DNA of 49,413 bases from Candidatus Endonucleibacter bathymodioli (GTDB taxonomy: Bacteria > Pseudomonadota > Gammaproteobacteria > Pseudomonadales > Endozoicomonadaceae), in NCBI GenBank assembly GCA_030674915.1, contig JASXSV010000025.1:1-49413 (forward strand), in the 5' to 3' direction. How positions within the stretch are numbered: the first letter of the stretch is position 1; the number at the start of each line of letters is the position of its first letter. The notes beneath the pieces were generated by a model. It saw only the letters and a list, made by a program, of their open reading frames with translations. It did not search any database and was not told the origin of the DNA. The position numbers were made by a program, and so were the translations under genes. Below, piece after piece: positions 19,270 to 29,112 of the stretch.

Positions 19270-19740
19270 CAATATTGGTATAAGAGTGTGAAGTTTTTCG
19301 TTGGCGAATGTTAATCAGGAGTTGGGCTTGATCAATTTCTTTGCAACAATAGTCCAACCTTCATCCCCTTTGGAAAGAACCTACGCAGCAGACCATTGGT
19401 ATTTTCTTTAAACTCACACCTCCATAAGTGGTATGATTTGGCAAAATATATTGTACATTTTAATATGGTGTTTTTGCAGATGCTTTCGTAAAACCTTATA
19501 GTTTTCATGACGGCCTTGGTGATCATCTTGTTGGTTTTGTTTTTAACGAGAACAGTGAGAAGTGGCTTCGAGACTCTCGCACACAAGGTAATAAGATACC
19601 CATCTTGACCGTGTACGGTATCACCTTCCCAATACCCGATATCCGATACCCTCCTTCAGGGCAACATGATTATGACGTTTATCAATGACTACGAGACTAG
19701 GAATTTAGAGAGCTCCAGCATCTCTAAATTGCTAACATAA
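19270..19740 (-). pseudogene. Degenerate IS30-family transposase fragment
   Basis: The reverse frame gives FKENTNGLLRRFFPKGM and IYFAKSYHLW, matching the C-terminal part of IS30 transposases, with KNKTNKMITKAV further upstream. Frameshifts break the frame. It separates the twin ankyrin genes, consistent with duplication of an IS30-plus-ankyrin unit. Confidence 0.7.
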
Positions 19741-19838
19741 GTGACACATATTGTTATTACAAATAAAATATAAATAGAATGAGCTCAGTTCTAGTCTATC
19801 CATGCTTTTAATCTAAGCATAGAAAGTACACATTAAAT

Positions 19839-19873
19839 TTGACTATAGTGCACTTTAAATATATAAGTGTACT
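19839..19873 (+). promoter_or_regulatory. Promoter-like block with palindrome, second copy
   Basis: TTGACT (19839-19844) lies 17 bp from TATAAG (19862-19867). The inverted repeat AGTGCACTT (19847-19855) and AAGTGTACT (19865-19873) has one mismatch. It occupies the same position relative to its gene as the copy at 17782, although nearby bases have diverged. Confidence 0.5.
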
Positions 19874-19909
19874 ACCTAATCTGTCTGTATAAAACTAAAG
19901 GTATTTGAA

Positions 19910-21004
19910 ATGAAAAAAATTATTACCATATGTGCACTGTGTGCAATTAGTGCTGGCGTGATGGCAGGAGTACAGGACTTTTTTACCGACCTAGGGAATA
20001 CACTCATACGTGATGATAAATCGTCATTTATAAGAACTTGGGAGGGGATGAGCAGTGATGCTAGGAAACATTTTGCTACAATAAGGTCTGATCTTACTGA
20101 TGATAAATACACATCATTGCATGTGGCATGTGCGAAAGGAATGACTGAAATAGTTGAGCTATTATTGTATTCTGGCGCAGAAGTTGAGAGTGTATGTGAA
20201 CCTTCCGGTAAGACTCCACTTATGCTTGCTGCTGAAAATAAGCATATGGCCATTTTTAAAAAATTATTGGATAATAATGCAGATGTTAATGCAATAGATT
20301 CTAATGGAAAGTCTGTCATTCATGTGGTTTGTAGAGTAAATGATATATCTATGCTGACGGTGCTGCTGGATCGCCGCCCAAATATTGACGCTCAGGACGA
20401 TGATGGTCAAACTGCCCTTCATGATGTGGTTGCTAATAATATGATAGAACACGCAAAACTCTTATTGTCAGCAGATGCGTCAGTAAATATTATAAATAAT
20501 AGAAATGAAACTCCTATTTTTCTAGCTAATCATGATAACGTTATGTTTAATATTTTATTGAATAGCGTCTCAGATATTAATTACGCAGATTGTGAGAGGT
20601 ATACATTGATTCATCATGCAATATGTAATAACAATAAAGATGCAATTTTCCTGTTATTAAAGTTGGGCGCAAATGTTAATGTGAAAGATGCTTATGGTTC
20701 AACAGCACTTCATTATGCTGCAAGCTTTTCTTCTACAGAAGTTATAAAAGCTATATTGGATAATAATGCTGATCCCCATAGTGTAAATATCCATAATTAT
20801 ACGATTCTTCATTCTGCGATATTCCATAGTAATGCAAAAGCGTTAATATTTTTATTGGATAACAGGATATTTGCCAGATATGATGAGCCCTTTTGGAGTA
20901 ATTTAGTTCAATTTGCACAGGGAATATCTTCTAAAGAATGCCATAGCATATTATTGGCTTATTTGAATAACACAAATAAAAAGATAGCCAAGCTTGATAA
21001 TTAA
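19910..21004 (+). CDS. Secreted ankyrin-repeat protein (twin 2)
   Basis: A 364-aa paralog of the gene at 17853 with the same signal peptide type (cleavage after the Ala in GVMA). It keeps about eight ankyrin repeats but lacks the block in twin 1 that contains the 30-residue insertion TPLHHTILYQLHY...; the repeats on either side still align, so one repeat was lost or gained. The C-terminus ends at NTNKKIAKLDN, about 60 residues earlier than twin 1. The DNA after the stop still resembles the twin 1 tail (for instance GCATTAATGTGAGGTC at about 21009), so the shortening comes from a new stop codon. Confidence 0.92.
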   Translation: MKKIITICALCAISAGVMAGVQDFFTDLGNTLIRDDKSSFIRTWEGMSSDARKHFATIRSDLTDDKYTSLHVACAKGMTEIVELLLYSGAEVESVCEPSGKTPLMLAAENKHMAIFKKLLDNNADVNAIDSNGKSVIHVVCRVNDISMLTVLLDRRPNIDAQDDDGQTALHDVVANNMIEHAKLLLSADASVNIINNRNETPIFLANHDNVMFNILLNSVSDINYADCERYTLIHHAICNNNKDAIFLLLKLGANVNVKDAYGSTALHYAASFSSTEVIKAILDNNADPHSVNIHNYTILHSAIFHSNAKALIFLLDNRIFARYDEPFWSNLVQFAQGISSKECHSILLAYLNNTNKKIAKLDN

Positions 21005-21149
21005 TTTAATGCATTAATGTGAGGTCTTTCAGTATTAAAAAAATATTATATGGGCTGATTTCTTGCTATAGACGAGTATCGCCTAGATTTAAAGTCTAAG
21101 TGTTACACGCGGCCAAATAAACGTCCAAATGAATTATCTCATTTCTGGT

Positions 21150-21860
21150 CAATATTTTAAATATCGGTATAGGTAGTTTAAATATTTTCGTGTGCTAATG
21201 TTAATCAGGAGTTGATCGTGATCAATTTCTTTTTTCAACAAACATCCAATCTCCATCCTCTCTGGAAAGAACCGAAGTGGCAGACATTTGATGTTTTCAT
21301 TAAACCCACGTTGCCATGAGTGGTATGGTTTGGCAAAATATATTTCACATTTTAATATGGTTGTTTTGCAGATACTTTCGTAAGGCCTGAGAATTTTTAT
21401 GACGTCCTTAGCGATCATCTTGTTGGTTTTGTTTTTAACGCGACGGTGAGAAGTAGCTTTGAAATTATCTAAGTCAAGGTACAAGATACCCGTCTTGACC
21501 CTGTGCGGTATCACCCTTCAAATGAACAACACCATCCTTCTGGTCAACACAATCAGGACGTTTATTAATGCCCAAATGGTTAGGTATTAAGTGCGTTCCA
21601 GCCTTCATTCCCTAATGCTACGATAGCACTTCCCTTTCCGTGGTCAAAAGTGACGCCACATATTTTTCCTGACAAAGAGGTAGATAGCTTGGTGCCTAAT
21701 GGCCGCCGGAAAAGGTTCTAAGTAAGGTGCAATTAAGTCCTCATAATGGTCAAACATTGGATAAGCGTGCCTGCATGTTGGGAAATCGGCATGCAGGCAC
21801 TGCAAAATGAACAAAAATTGAACGGTTAACCTGCTAATCGACCGCAATATGTCGATTCAC
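21150..21860 (-). pseudogene. Degenerate IS30-family transposase, two broken parts
   Basis: The lower part (21149-21514) reads HRVKTGILYLDLDNFKA, NKTNKMIAKDV and YFAKPYHSWQRGFNEN, the catalytic and C-terminal half of an IS30 transposase. The upper part (21515-21860) contains EPFPAAIRHQAIY, the middle IS30 region (normally SHETIY). The two are in different frames with further disruptions. Confidence 0.75.
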
Positions 21861-21864
21861 TTAA

Positions 21865-22626
21865 AAAACGGGACTTAATAGCATGCTCCCTAACTATTAG
21901 TACCTAATTAAATTATCCCCATCTTGGTTATAGCTATACAAGCTTTGCTGCTGTAGTTCTGCACTGTTGCAATTATTTCCTATATAATAGATATCCATAT
22001 GGTTATTAGTTTCTGCATATTTTACTGTGGGTATATTGTTATTCCTTTTATCTGTATCGTCGGAGTTGGTTTTTTCTGTGACACACTGTATACCAATCAT
22101 AAATGGAATAACATAGAGGATTTTGGGTTTTACGTTAAAGAAAGGGCTTGTGCAAAAAATATTTAGATTTGCAACATATAGAGAACAATGAGTTAGGCTC
22201 TGAGTGTTTCATAGTTACCTTTTATAGCTAAAACTCTGCCATTCTAATACCCATAGCAGCCTGCAGCTATGTAATGGTGAGAGATCTTCATGCAAACCTA
22301 CGCTAGCTATAAGCGAAGAACGAGTGATAATTCTAATGGGGTTATGAGCTGCCAGAGATCAGGGGAATGGTCATAGCAGAGGTAATTGTTATTATAAAAA
22401 TCTAAATAAATAGCATGTTTCGTAAGGCTTTTCAATTCCACACTACTACACACTACTAAAGTACATACTCATTCCCCATACTCACTCTCAAACTAGTATA
22501 TACATATATATTGATTTCCTTTCGTTTGTAGACTAACATACGCATTGAATGGTATTTGGCATACATTTTAATGTCTATTACATTTATTGTTTTAACCAAT
22601 TTTTACATTTATATTGGAGAAATTAT
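21865..22626. repeat. Intergenic with the array leader repeat (copy 1)
   Basis: From about 22125 this is the first copy of the roughly 400-500 bp block found before most genes of the ankyrin array. It includes GGGCTTGTGCAAAAAATATT, AACATGGAGAACAATGAG-like and CTGCAGCTATG landmarks and ends in an AT-rich leader with a GGAGAAATT ribosome-binding site. Nothing recognised in 21865-22125. Confidence 0.6.
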
Positions 22627-24342
22627 ATGTTTTTCCCTAGTCTTAATAGTGCGGCCAGACCATGTCATTTAATTGATGTATTATTGTTTTGTAGTATTAC
22701 AATAGGTATTTATAGTGGAGGTTGTTGTGCTGTTTTGAGAACGAATTCAAATAGTTTTGATGGTGCATCTGTAATTGATAGCGTTGATGAATCAAACAGT
22801 ATCGTGCATGATGGTGGTGTTCAAGATGATTCCAGTACCTGTGAAAATTTTAGTACTCTAAGCATTGTGAGTGATATGGATGACTCTGATCTATTGGATG
22901 CCATGCGGTGTTTACTGAAAATTGCGAAGAAACATAATGATGACGATCTTATTAAAGCCTTGCAGTTAAGTAAAGTGTCTTATTATATGAATAAAGAAAA
23001 TGATGCTACTGCTCTGCAAGATGCAGATTTAAATCATGATTATGTTATAAAATTTTTACGGGATAATATCCATACTGCTCCTTACGAATCAGAAGGAGGA
23101 CTGCTAACTTGTGCAATTCCATTTGGTAATAATAAATTAATTGAACTCTTGATTGAATCTGGCGCTAAGGTTAATAGCCTTAATGTTGATCAATATATGC
23201 CGCTGCATAAGGCAGTTAGGTATGGTGAGATTGAGATCGTCAAAATCTTACTAAATGCTGGCGCTGACGTCAACCATAAGTGCCTGTCTATGCATATACT
23301 AGATGAGCATGACCAGATTCGAAAAATTTTTCTTCATACCTCCTTTAGAAAATTCATAACACCCTTGCGTATAGCAATTGCATGTGATGATTTTGAGATA
23401 GTTAAAATATTGCTTGATAGAAAAGATAATACTAATCATTACTCTAAATTTCACGATGCACTAGATGTGTTAGTGGGTATGGCAATTGATATCAACTCTA
23501 ATAATATTCTTACAGCACTGCTATCATCTAACGCACAAATGGATACACAAAAGATCTTCAGTGATACTAGGTTACAACTTGCTGTTGCTAGATCGTGTAG
23601 CCCTAAAGTCATCGAAACTATAATTGCCAATGGAGATAAAAATATCATTGATCTTGAATCCATTTGTCTGGAGACCAAACTTCCCCTGGCAATTATAAAT
23701 GCAGATAATGATTTAGTGAAAGTATTAATAAATAATGGTGCGAATCCTAACTATATACAGATTCATGGACATGGGCTGTTGCATACAGCAGCCTATGAGT
23801 TTCAGAACAAAAAAATAATAAGTAGCAAAATTGTTGATATCTTTGAGTGCTTGATATCTGCGGGAGTGAATGTTAATTGTCAGACCCCATATGGCTTCAC
23901 TGCATTGATGATTGTAGTTAGGAAACCGCATTATGAAAACAATGATACTATCGATATGATTGAAAACATCATCAGTATGCTGCTGAGCAATGGTGCTGAT
24001 ATAAATATAACTGATGCACTAGAGAATACTGCCTTGCATTATGCCGCCCTACTTGGCCACCATGCCTGTACCTCATTGCTGTTGAAAGATGGTGCTAAGC
24101 GTGATATGAAAAACCGTAATGGGTTGACAGCAGAGAAGTATGCAAGGCCTAATTTGACATCCACGATGATATCTGAGGCTCCATTTGTCGCAATGCAGCC
24201 AGCTAGGATGAAAACTATTGCGCGAAACAGTATACGCAACCTACTTATCGAGAATAGGACGGAGAAGCAATCATTGAGTAAGATGATCCGTGCGTTGGGG
24301 TTACCAGAAATAATTCGTGATTTCCTCAGTAACCCTACATAG
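22627..24342 (+). CDS. Ankyrin array gene 1, ankyrin repeats plus SOCS-box-like C-terminus
   Basis: A 571-aa protein. Start ATG 22627 is chosen because GGAG lies 8 nt upstream and all eight paralogs align from an MF start. The longer ORF (from 22549) reads a different frame here than in the paralogs, so that part is leader. Order: hydrophobic segment 15-37 (possible signal or anchor), Asp/Ser-rich linker 40-75, helical region 85-150, then ankyrin repeats about 157-520 (for example MPLHKAVRYGEIEIVKILLN at 191-210). The last 47 residues (525-571) read ARMKTIARNSIR, a spacer, then LGLPEIIRDFL. This layout is like the SOCS box of ASB proteins, an Elongin B/C-Cullin 5 adaptor. Its central repeats are closest to array gene 4. 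Assigning ligase-adaptor function is inference. Confidence 0.9.
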   Translation: MFFPSLNSAARPCHLIDVLLFCSITIGIYSGGCCAVLRTNSNSFDGASVIDSVDESNSIVHDGGVQDDSSTCENFSTLSIVSDMDDSDLLDAMRCLLKIAKKHNDDDLIKALQLSKVSYYMNKENDATALQDADLNHDYVIKFLRDNIHTAPYESEGGLLTCAIPFGNNKLIELLIESGAKVNSLNVDQYMPLHKAVRYGEIEIVKILLNAGADVNHKCLSMHILDEHDQIRKIFLHTSFRKFITPLRIAIACDDFEIVKILLDRKDNTNHYSKFHDALDVLVGMAIDINSNNILTALLSSNAQMDTQKIFSDTRLQLAVARSCSPKVIETIIANGDKNIIDLESICLETKLPLAIINADNDLVKVLINNGANPNYIQIHGHGLLHTAAYEFQNKKIISSKIVDIFECLISAGVNVNCQTPYGFTALMIVVRKPHYENNDTIDMIENIISMLLSNGADINITDALENTALHYAALLGHHACTSLLLKDGAKRDMKNRNGLTAEKYARPNLTSTMISEAPFVAMQPARMKTIARNSIRNLLIENRTEKQSLSKMIRALGLPEIIRDFLSNPT

Positions 24343-24847
24343 CAAGAATAGGACATCTTAATCTTCGCTGGAACAATCTCAAAATTGCCAAAATGCATGT
24401 TACGGACAGCACGCCATATGTCTTTTATGATGAGTGTTGGTGATTTTAGGTTTCACGTTGAAGAACAGGGCTTGTGCAAAAAATATTTGGATTTACAACA
24501 TGGAGAACAATGAGCTAGGCCCTAAGTGTTAAATAGTTATCTTTTATAACTAAAACTCTACCACTCTAATACCCATGGCAGCCTGCAGCTATGCAATAGT
24601 GAGATATTTTCACGCAAACCTTACGCTAGTTATAAACGAAGAACGCATGTTTCGTAAGGCTTTGCAATTCCACACTACTAAGGTATATGCTCATTTCCCT
24701 TACTAACTCACTCTAAAACTAGTATATATATTGATCTCCTTTCGTTTGTAGACTAACATACGCATTGAATGGTATTTGGCATACATTTTAATGTCTATTA
24801 CATTTATTGTTTTAACCAATCTTTACATTTATATTGGAGAAAGTTAT
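24343..24847. repeat. Array leader repeat (copy 2)
   Basis: A spacer homologous to copy 1 over nearly its whole length. The last 145 bp (about 24703-24847) are almost identical before genes 2, 4 and 5, from CTCACTC through TTGATCTCCTTTCG to TTGGAGAAAGTTAT, and probably carry the promoter and ribosome-binding site. Confidence 0.7.
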
Positions 24848-26566
24848 ATGTTTTGTGCTCTACTTAAGTGCTCGGTCAGATCATGTCATTTGATTGATGT
24901 ATTATTGTTTTCTAGTATTGTTACAGGTATTTATAGTGGAGTTTGTTGTGCTGTTTTGAGAATAGATTCAAATAGTTTTGATGGTGCATCTGTAATTGAT
25001 AGCGTTGATGAATCAAACAGTATCGTGCATGATGGTAACGTTCAAGACGATTCCAGTACCTATAAAGATTGTAGTGTTCTAAGCATTGTGAGTGATATGG
25101 ATGACTCTGATCTATTGAATGCCATGCAGTGTTTGCTGAATATTGCGAAGAAACATAATGATGATGGTCTTATTAAAGCCTTGCAGTTAAGTGAAATGTC
25201 TAACTATGCGAGTCAAGAAAATGATGCTACTGCCCTGCAAGGTGCAGATTTAAATCATGATTATATTATAAAATTTTTGCGGGATAATATCCATACTGCT
25301 CCTTACGAATCAGAAGGAGGGCTGCTAACTTGTGCAATTCCATTTGGTAATAATAAATTAATTGAACTCTTAATTGAATCTGGAGCTAAGGTTAATATCC
25401 TTAATGCTGATCAATATATGCCGCTGCATAAGGCAGTTAGGTATGGTGAGATTGAGATCGTAAAAATATTGCTAAATGCTGGCGCTGACGTCAACCATAA
25501 GTGCCTGTCTATACATATACTAGATGGGCGTGGCAATGTTCGAGAAACTTTTTGTCCTATTCCTTCGGATTTCATAACACCGTTGCAGATAGCAATTTTA
25601 TCTGCTGATTTTGAGATCGTCCAAATATTGCTTAATAAAAAAGCTAATCCTAATGCTTTCATTAAATGTAAATATACACCTTTCGATATGGCAGTTAGAG
25701 TAAACTCTAATGATATTCTTACAGAACTGATATTAGCTGGCGCAAAAATGTCTACAAAAAACCTCTGGAATGGTAGAATGTTGCAAAATGCTGTTGCTAC
25801 ATCTCGTAGCCCTGAAGTCATCCAAACTATAATTTCCAATGGAGCTCAAGATAGCATTGATCTTGCACCCTTTGATGGCTATGCCCCACTGAGCACAGCA
25901 GTTAGAAATAAATCTAATGATTTAGTGAAAGTCTTAATAAATAATGGTGCAGATCTTAACTGGAGATATTCTAATGGAGATAGACCGTTGCATATGGCAG
26001 CCTATGGGATTAATGAAGAAACAATAGTGGACAGAAAAAATATTGATATATTTGAGATCTTGATAAATGCGAGAGTGGATGTTAATTGTCAGAACCAACA
26101 TGGCTTAACCCCATTGATGATTATAGTTAAGAAGCCTCGTCGTTTAGATGAAAGTAATGATACTATCGATACGATTAAACTTATCATCAGCATGCTGCTA
26201 AGCAAGGGTGCTGATATAAATATGATTGATGAAAAAGGGTATACTGCTTTGCATCATGCTGCTAAACACGGCAACTCTGACTTCGCTACATTGCTGGTGA
26301 ACTATGGTGCTAATCCTAATATCAAAAACAGTGAAGGGTATACAGCAGTGCAGTGTGCTGCAATTGCTAATCATATACACATAATGAGGCCTGAGGTTTC
26401 CGTTGTGACAATGCGGCCAGCTAGGATGAAAAATATTGCGCGAAACACTATACGCAGACTACTTCTCGAAAAAAGGAAGGCGACACAATCATTGAGTAAT
26501 ATGATCGGTCAGTTGGGGTTACCAGAAAGAATAGTTGATTTCCTCAATAACCCTCAGCAAGAATAG
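24848..26566 (+). CDS. Ankyrin array gene 2, SOCS-box-like C-terminus
   Basis: A 572-aa protein from ATG 24848 (GGAGAAAGTTAT before it). An in-frame extension to 24776 is leader by comparison with gene 1. The first 220 residues are nearly identical to genes 3 and 4. The middle repeats (about 225-400, with DFITPLQIAILSADFEIV and NPNAFIKCKYTPF) are its own. The tail has RMKNIARNTIRRLL and LGLPERIVDFL. It ends NPQQE because the stop of its neighbours (NPT/NPM then TAG) has shifted by a few bases, so the CAGCAAGAATAG flank is partly translated. Confidence 0.9.
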   Translation: MFCALLKCSVRSCHLIDVLLFSSIVTGIYSGVCCAVLRIDSNSFDGASVIDSVDESNSIVHDGNVQDDSSTYKDCSVLSIVSDMDDSDLLNAMQCLLNIAKKHNDDGLIKALQLSEMSNYASQENDATALQGADLNHDYIIKFLRDNIHTAPYESEGGLLTCAIPFGNNKLIELLIESGAKVNILNADQYMPLHKAVRYGEIEIVKILLNAGADVNHKCLSIHILDGRGNVRETFCPIPSDFITPLQIAILSADFEIVQILLNKKANPNAFIKCKYTPFDMAVRVNSNDILTELILAGAKMSTKNLWNGRMLQNAVATSRSPEVIQTIISNGAQDSIDLAPFDGYAPLSTAVRNKSNDLVKVLINNGADLNWRYSNGDRPLHMAAYGINEETIVDRKNIDIFEILINARVDVNCQNQHGLTPLMIIVKKPRRLDESNDTIDTIKLIISMLLSKGADINMIDEKGYTALHHAAKHGNSDFATLLVNYGANPNIKNSEGYTAVQCAAIANHIHIMRPEVSVVTMRPARMKNIARNTIRRLLLEKRKATQSLSNMIGQLGLPERIVDFLNNPQQE

Positions 26567-26864
26567 GACATCTTAATCTTCGCTGGACAATCTCAAAATT
26601 ATCAAAATGCACGTTGCGGCCAGCACGCCATATGTCTTTTATTATGAGAGTTGGTTATTTTAGGTTTCCAGTTAAAGAACTGGGCTTGTGCAAAAAATAT
26701 TTGGATTTGCAACATGGAGAACAATGAGCCAGGCTCTAAGTGTTTAATAGTTATCTTTTATCACTAAAACTCTGCCATTCTAATACCCTTGGCAGCCTGC
26801 AGCTATGCAATTGTGAGAGATCTTCATGCAAACCTTACTTTACATTTATATTGGATAAAGTTAT
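26567..26864. repeat. Array leader repeat (copy 3, shortened)
   Basis: Contains the GGGCTTGTGCAAAAAATATT block but jumps from CATGCAAACCTTAC directly to TTACATTTATATTGGATAAA, so about 160 bp of leader, including the putative promoter part, is deleted. The ribosome-binding site is altered (GGATAAAG instead of GGAGAAAG). Expression of gene 3 may differ or rely on other signals. Confidence 0.65.
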
Positions 26865-28607
26865 ATGTTTTGTGCTCTACTTAAAAGTTCGACCAGACTA
26901 TGTCATTTGATTGATGTATTATTGTTTTGTAGTATTGTTACAGGTATTTATAGTGGAGTTTGTTGTGCTGTTTTGAGAATAGATTCAAATAGTTTTGATG
27001 GTGCATCTGTAATTGATAGCGTTGATGAATCAAACAGTATCGTGCATGATGGTGACGTTCAAGACGATTCCAGTACCTATAAAGATTGTAGTGTTCTAAG
27101 CATTGTGAGTGATATGGATGACTCTGATCTATTGAATGCCATGCAGTGTTTGCTGAATATTGCGAAGAAACATAATGATGATGGTCTTATTAAAGCCTTG
27201 CAGTTAAGTGAAATGTCTAACTATGCGAGTAAAGAAAATGATGTTACTGCTCTGCAAGGTGCAGATTTAAATCATGATTATGTTATAAAATTTTTACGGG
27301 ATAATATCCATACTGCTCCTTACGAATCAGAAGGAGGACTGCTAACTTGTGCAATTCCATTTGGTAATAATAAATTAATTGAACTCTTGATTGAATCTGG
27401 CACCAAGGTTAATATCCCTGATGCTAATCAATATATTCCGCTGCATAACGCAGTTATGTCTGGTGAGATCGAGATCGTCAAAATCTTACTAAATGCTAGC
27501 GCTGACATCAACCATAAGTGCCTGTCAATACATATACTACATAATACTGACTCGATTAAAAGCACTGTTCGTGATATTATTGGGAAGTTCATAACACCGT
27601 TGCGTATAGCAATTTTATTTGATAATTTTTATATGGTTAAAGTATTGCTTGATAAAAAAGCTAATCCTAATGACTGCATAGAAAATCAATTTACACCATT
27701 AGGAATGGCAGTTACAGCTGATACAGCTAACTCTAATAATATTGTTACAGAACTGCTATTAGCTGGTGCAGAAATGAATACACAAAATGACTGGAACTGT
27801 AATATGTTGCAATATGCTGTTTCTATATCGAGTAACCTTGAAGTCCTAAAAACTATAATTGTCAATGGAGCTACAAATAGTATTGATAATGAAGCCTCTT
27901 TTGGCTGTACCCCACTGAGCTTAGCAATTATAAATGAATCTAGTGATTCAGTGAAAGTCTTAATAAATAATGGTGCGAATCCTAACTATATACATATGAA
28001 TTTAGGTATGAATGGGGATATGCCTTTGCATATAGCAGCGCAGAGAGCATCCGAATGGATTAATAAAGGAAGAATAATAGATAGAAACACTGTTGATATA
28101 TTTGAGATCTTGATATCTGAGGGAGCGGATGTTAACTGTCTGAACCTATATGGCTTAACCCCATTGATGACTGTAGTTAAGAAGCCTCGTCATTTAGATA
28201 AAAATAATGATACTATCGATACGATTAAACTTATCATCAGCATGCTGCTGAGAAATGGTGCTGATATCAATATTATTGATAAAAAAGGGAATACTGCTTT
28301 GCATTATGCCTCTAAATACGGCAACTATGACTTCGCTTCATTGCTGTTGGACTATGGTTCTAAGCGTGATATCAAAAACTGTGATGGGTTTACAGTACTA
28401 GATCGTGCAATGTCTTATAAAATATCCATGATGATATCTAATACTCCCGTTGTGACAATGCAGCCAACCAGGATGAAAACTATTGTGCGAAACAGTATAC
28501 GCAGCCTGCTTATCAAGATGAGGCCGGCGGATCAATCATTGAGTAAGATGATCAGTAAGTTGGAGTTACCAAAAATAATTGATGATTTCCTCCGTAACCC
28601 TATATAG
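26865..28607 (+). CDS. Ankyrin array gene 3, SOCS-box-like C-terminus
   Basis: A 580-aa protein starting at the family MF codon. The N-terminal 150 residues match gene 2 almost exactly. The central repeats (KFITPLRIAILFDNFYMVKV, NPNDCIENQFTPLGMAVTAD) are closest to gene 6, not to its neighbours. The tail has RMKTIVRNSIRSLL and LELPKIIDDFLRNP; Val replaces the Ala/Cys position of the BC-box-like motif. It is slightly longer than its siblings because of small insertions in the middle repeats (TADTANSNN, MNLGMNGDMPLH). Confidence 0.9.
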   Translation: MFCALLKSSTRLCHLIDVLLFCSIVTGIYSGVCCAVLRIDSNSFDGASVIDSVDESNSIVHDGDVQDDSSTYKDCSVLSIVSDMDDSDLLNAMQCLLNIAKKHNDDGLIKALQLSEMSNYASKENDVTALQGADLNHDYVIKFLRDNIHTAPYESEGGLLTCAIPFGNNKLIELLIESGTKVNIPDANQYIPLHNAVMSGEIEIVKILLNASADINHKCLSIHILHNTDSIKSTVRDIIGKFITPLRIAILFDNFYMVKVLLDKKANPNDCIENQFTPLGMAVTADTANSNNIVTELLLAGAEMNTQNDWNCNMLQYAVSISSNLEVLKTIIVNGATNSIDNEASFGCTPLSLAIINESSDSVKVLINNGANPNYIHMNLGMNGDMPLHIAAQRASEWINKGRIIDRNTVDIFEILISEGADVNCLNLYGLTPLMTVVKKPRHLDKNNDTIDTIKLIISMLLRNGADINIIDKKGNTALHYASKYGNYDFASLLLDYGSKRDIKNCDGFTVLDRAMSYKISMMISNTPVVTMQPTRMKTIVRNSIRSLLIKMRPADQSLSKMISKLELPKIIDDFLRNPI

Positions 28608-29112
28608 CAAGAATAGAACATCTTAATCTTCGCTGGAACAATCTCAGAATTACCAAAATGTAAGTTATAGCACCAGCTCCAAATGTCTTTTATTATGAGT
28701 ATTAGTTATTTTAGGTTTCACGTTAAAGAACAGGGCTTGTGCAAAAAATATTTGGATTTGCAACATGGAGAACAATGAGCTAGACCCTAAGTGTTAAATA
28801 GTTATCTTTTATAACTAAAACTCTACCACTCTAATACCCATGGCAGCCTGCAGCTATGCAATAGTGAGATATTTTCACGCAAACCCTACGCTAGTTATAA
28901 ACGAAGAACGCATGTTTCGTAAGGCTTTGCAATTCCACACTACTAAGGTATATGCTCATTTCCCTTACTAACTCACTCTAAAACTAGTATATATATTGAT
29001 CTCCTTTCGTTTGTAGACTAACATACGCATTGAATGGTATTTGGCATACATTTTAATGTCTATTACATTTATTGTTTTAACCAATCTTTACATTTATATT
29101 GGAGAAAGTTAT
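28608..29112. repeat. Array leader repeat (copy 4)
   Basis: Nearly the same sequence as copy 2 across 500 bp, down to the CATGTTTCGTAAGGCTTTGC and GTATATATATTGATC blocks. This supports a recent segmental duplication or gene conversion between the 5' ends of genes 2 and 4. Confidence 0.7.

Noticed and set aside
22690..22740. Lipoprotein signal (lipobox) at SGGCC or SGVCC of the array proteins
   Set aside because: The residues before Cys do not fit [LVI][AST][GA]C, although the double Cys is conserved.
24187..24342. C-terminal tail read as a PRANC or F-box domain, as in poxvirus and Orientia ankyrin proteins
   Set aside because: An F-box normally opens with LPxE and continues for about 40 residues. 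Here LPE comes within 12 residues of the end and the IAR-x-x-IR part lies before it, which fits a SOCS box layout better. It is not fully excluded.
24776..24847. N-terminal extension MAYILMSITFIVLTNLYIYI on array genes as a second membrane segment
   Set aside because: The homologous DNA before gene 1 reads a different frame after a 1-base indel, gene 3 lacks it, and a GGAG ribosome-binding site sits just before the later ATG.
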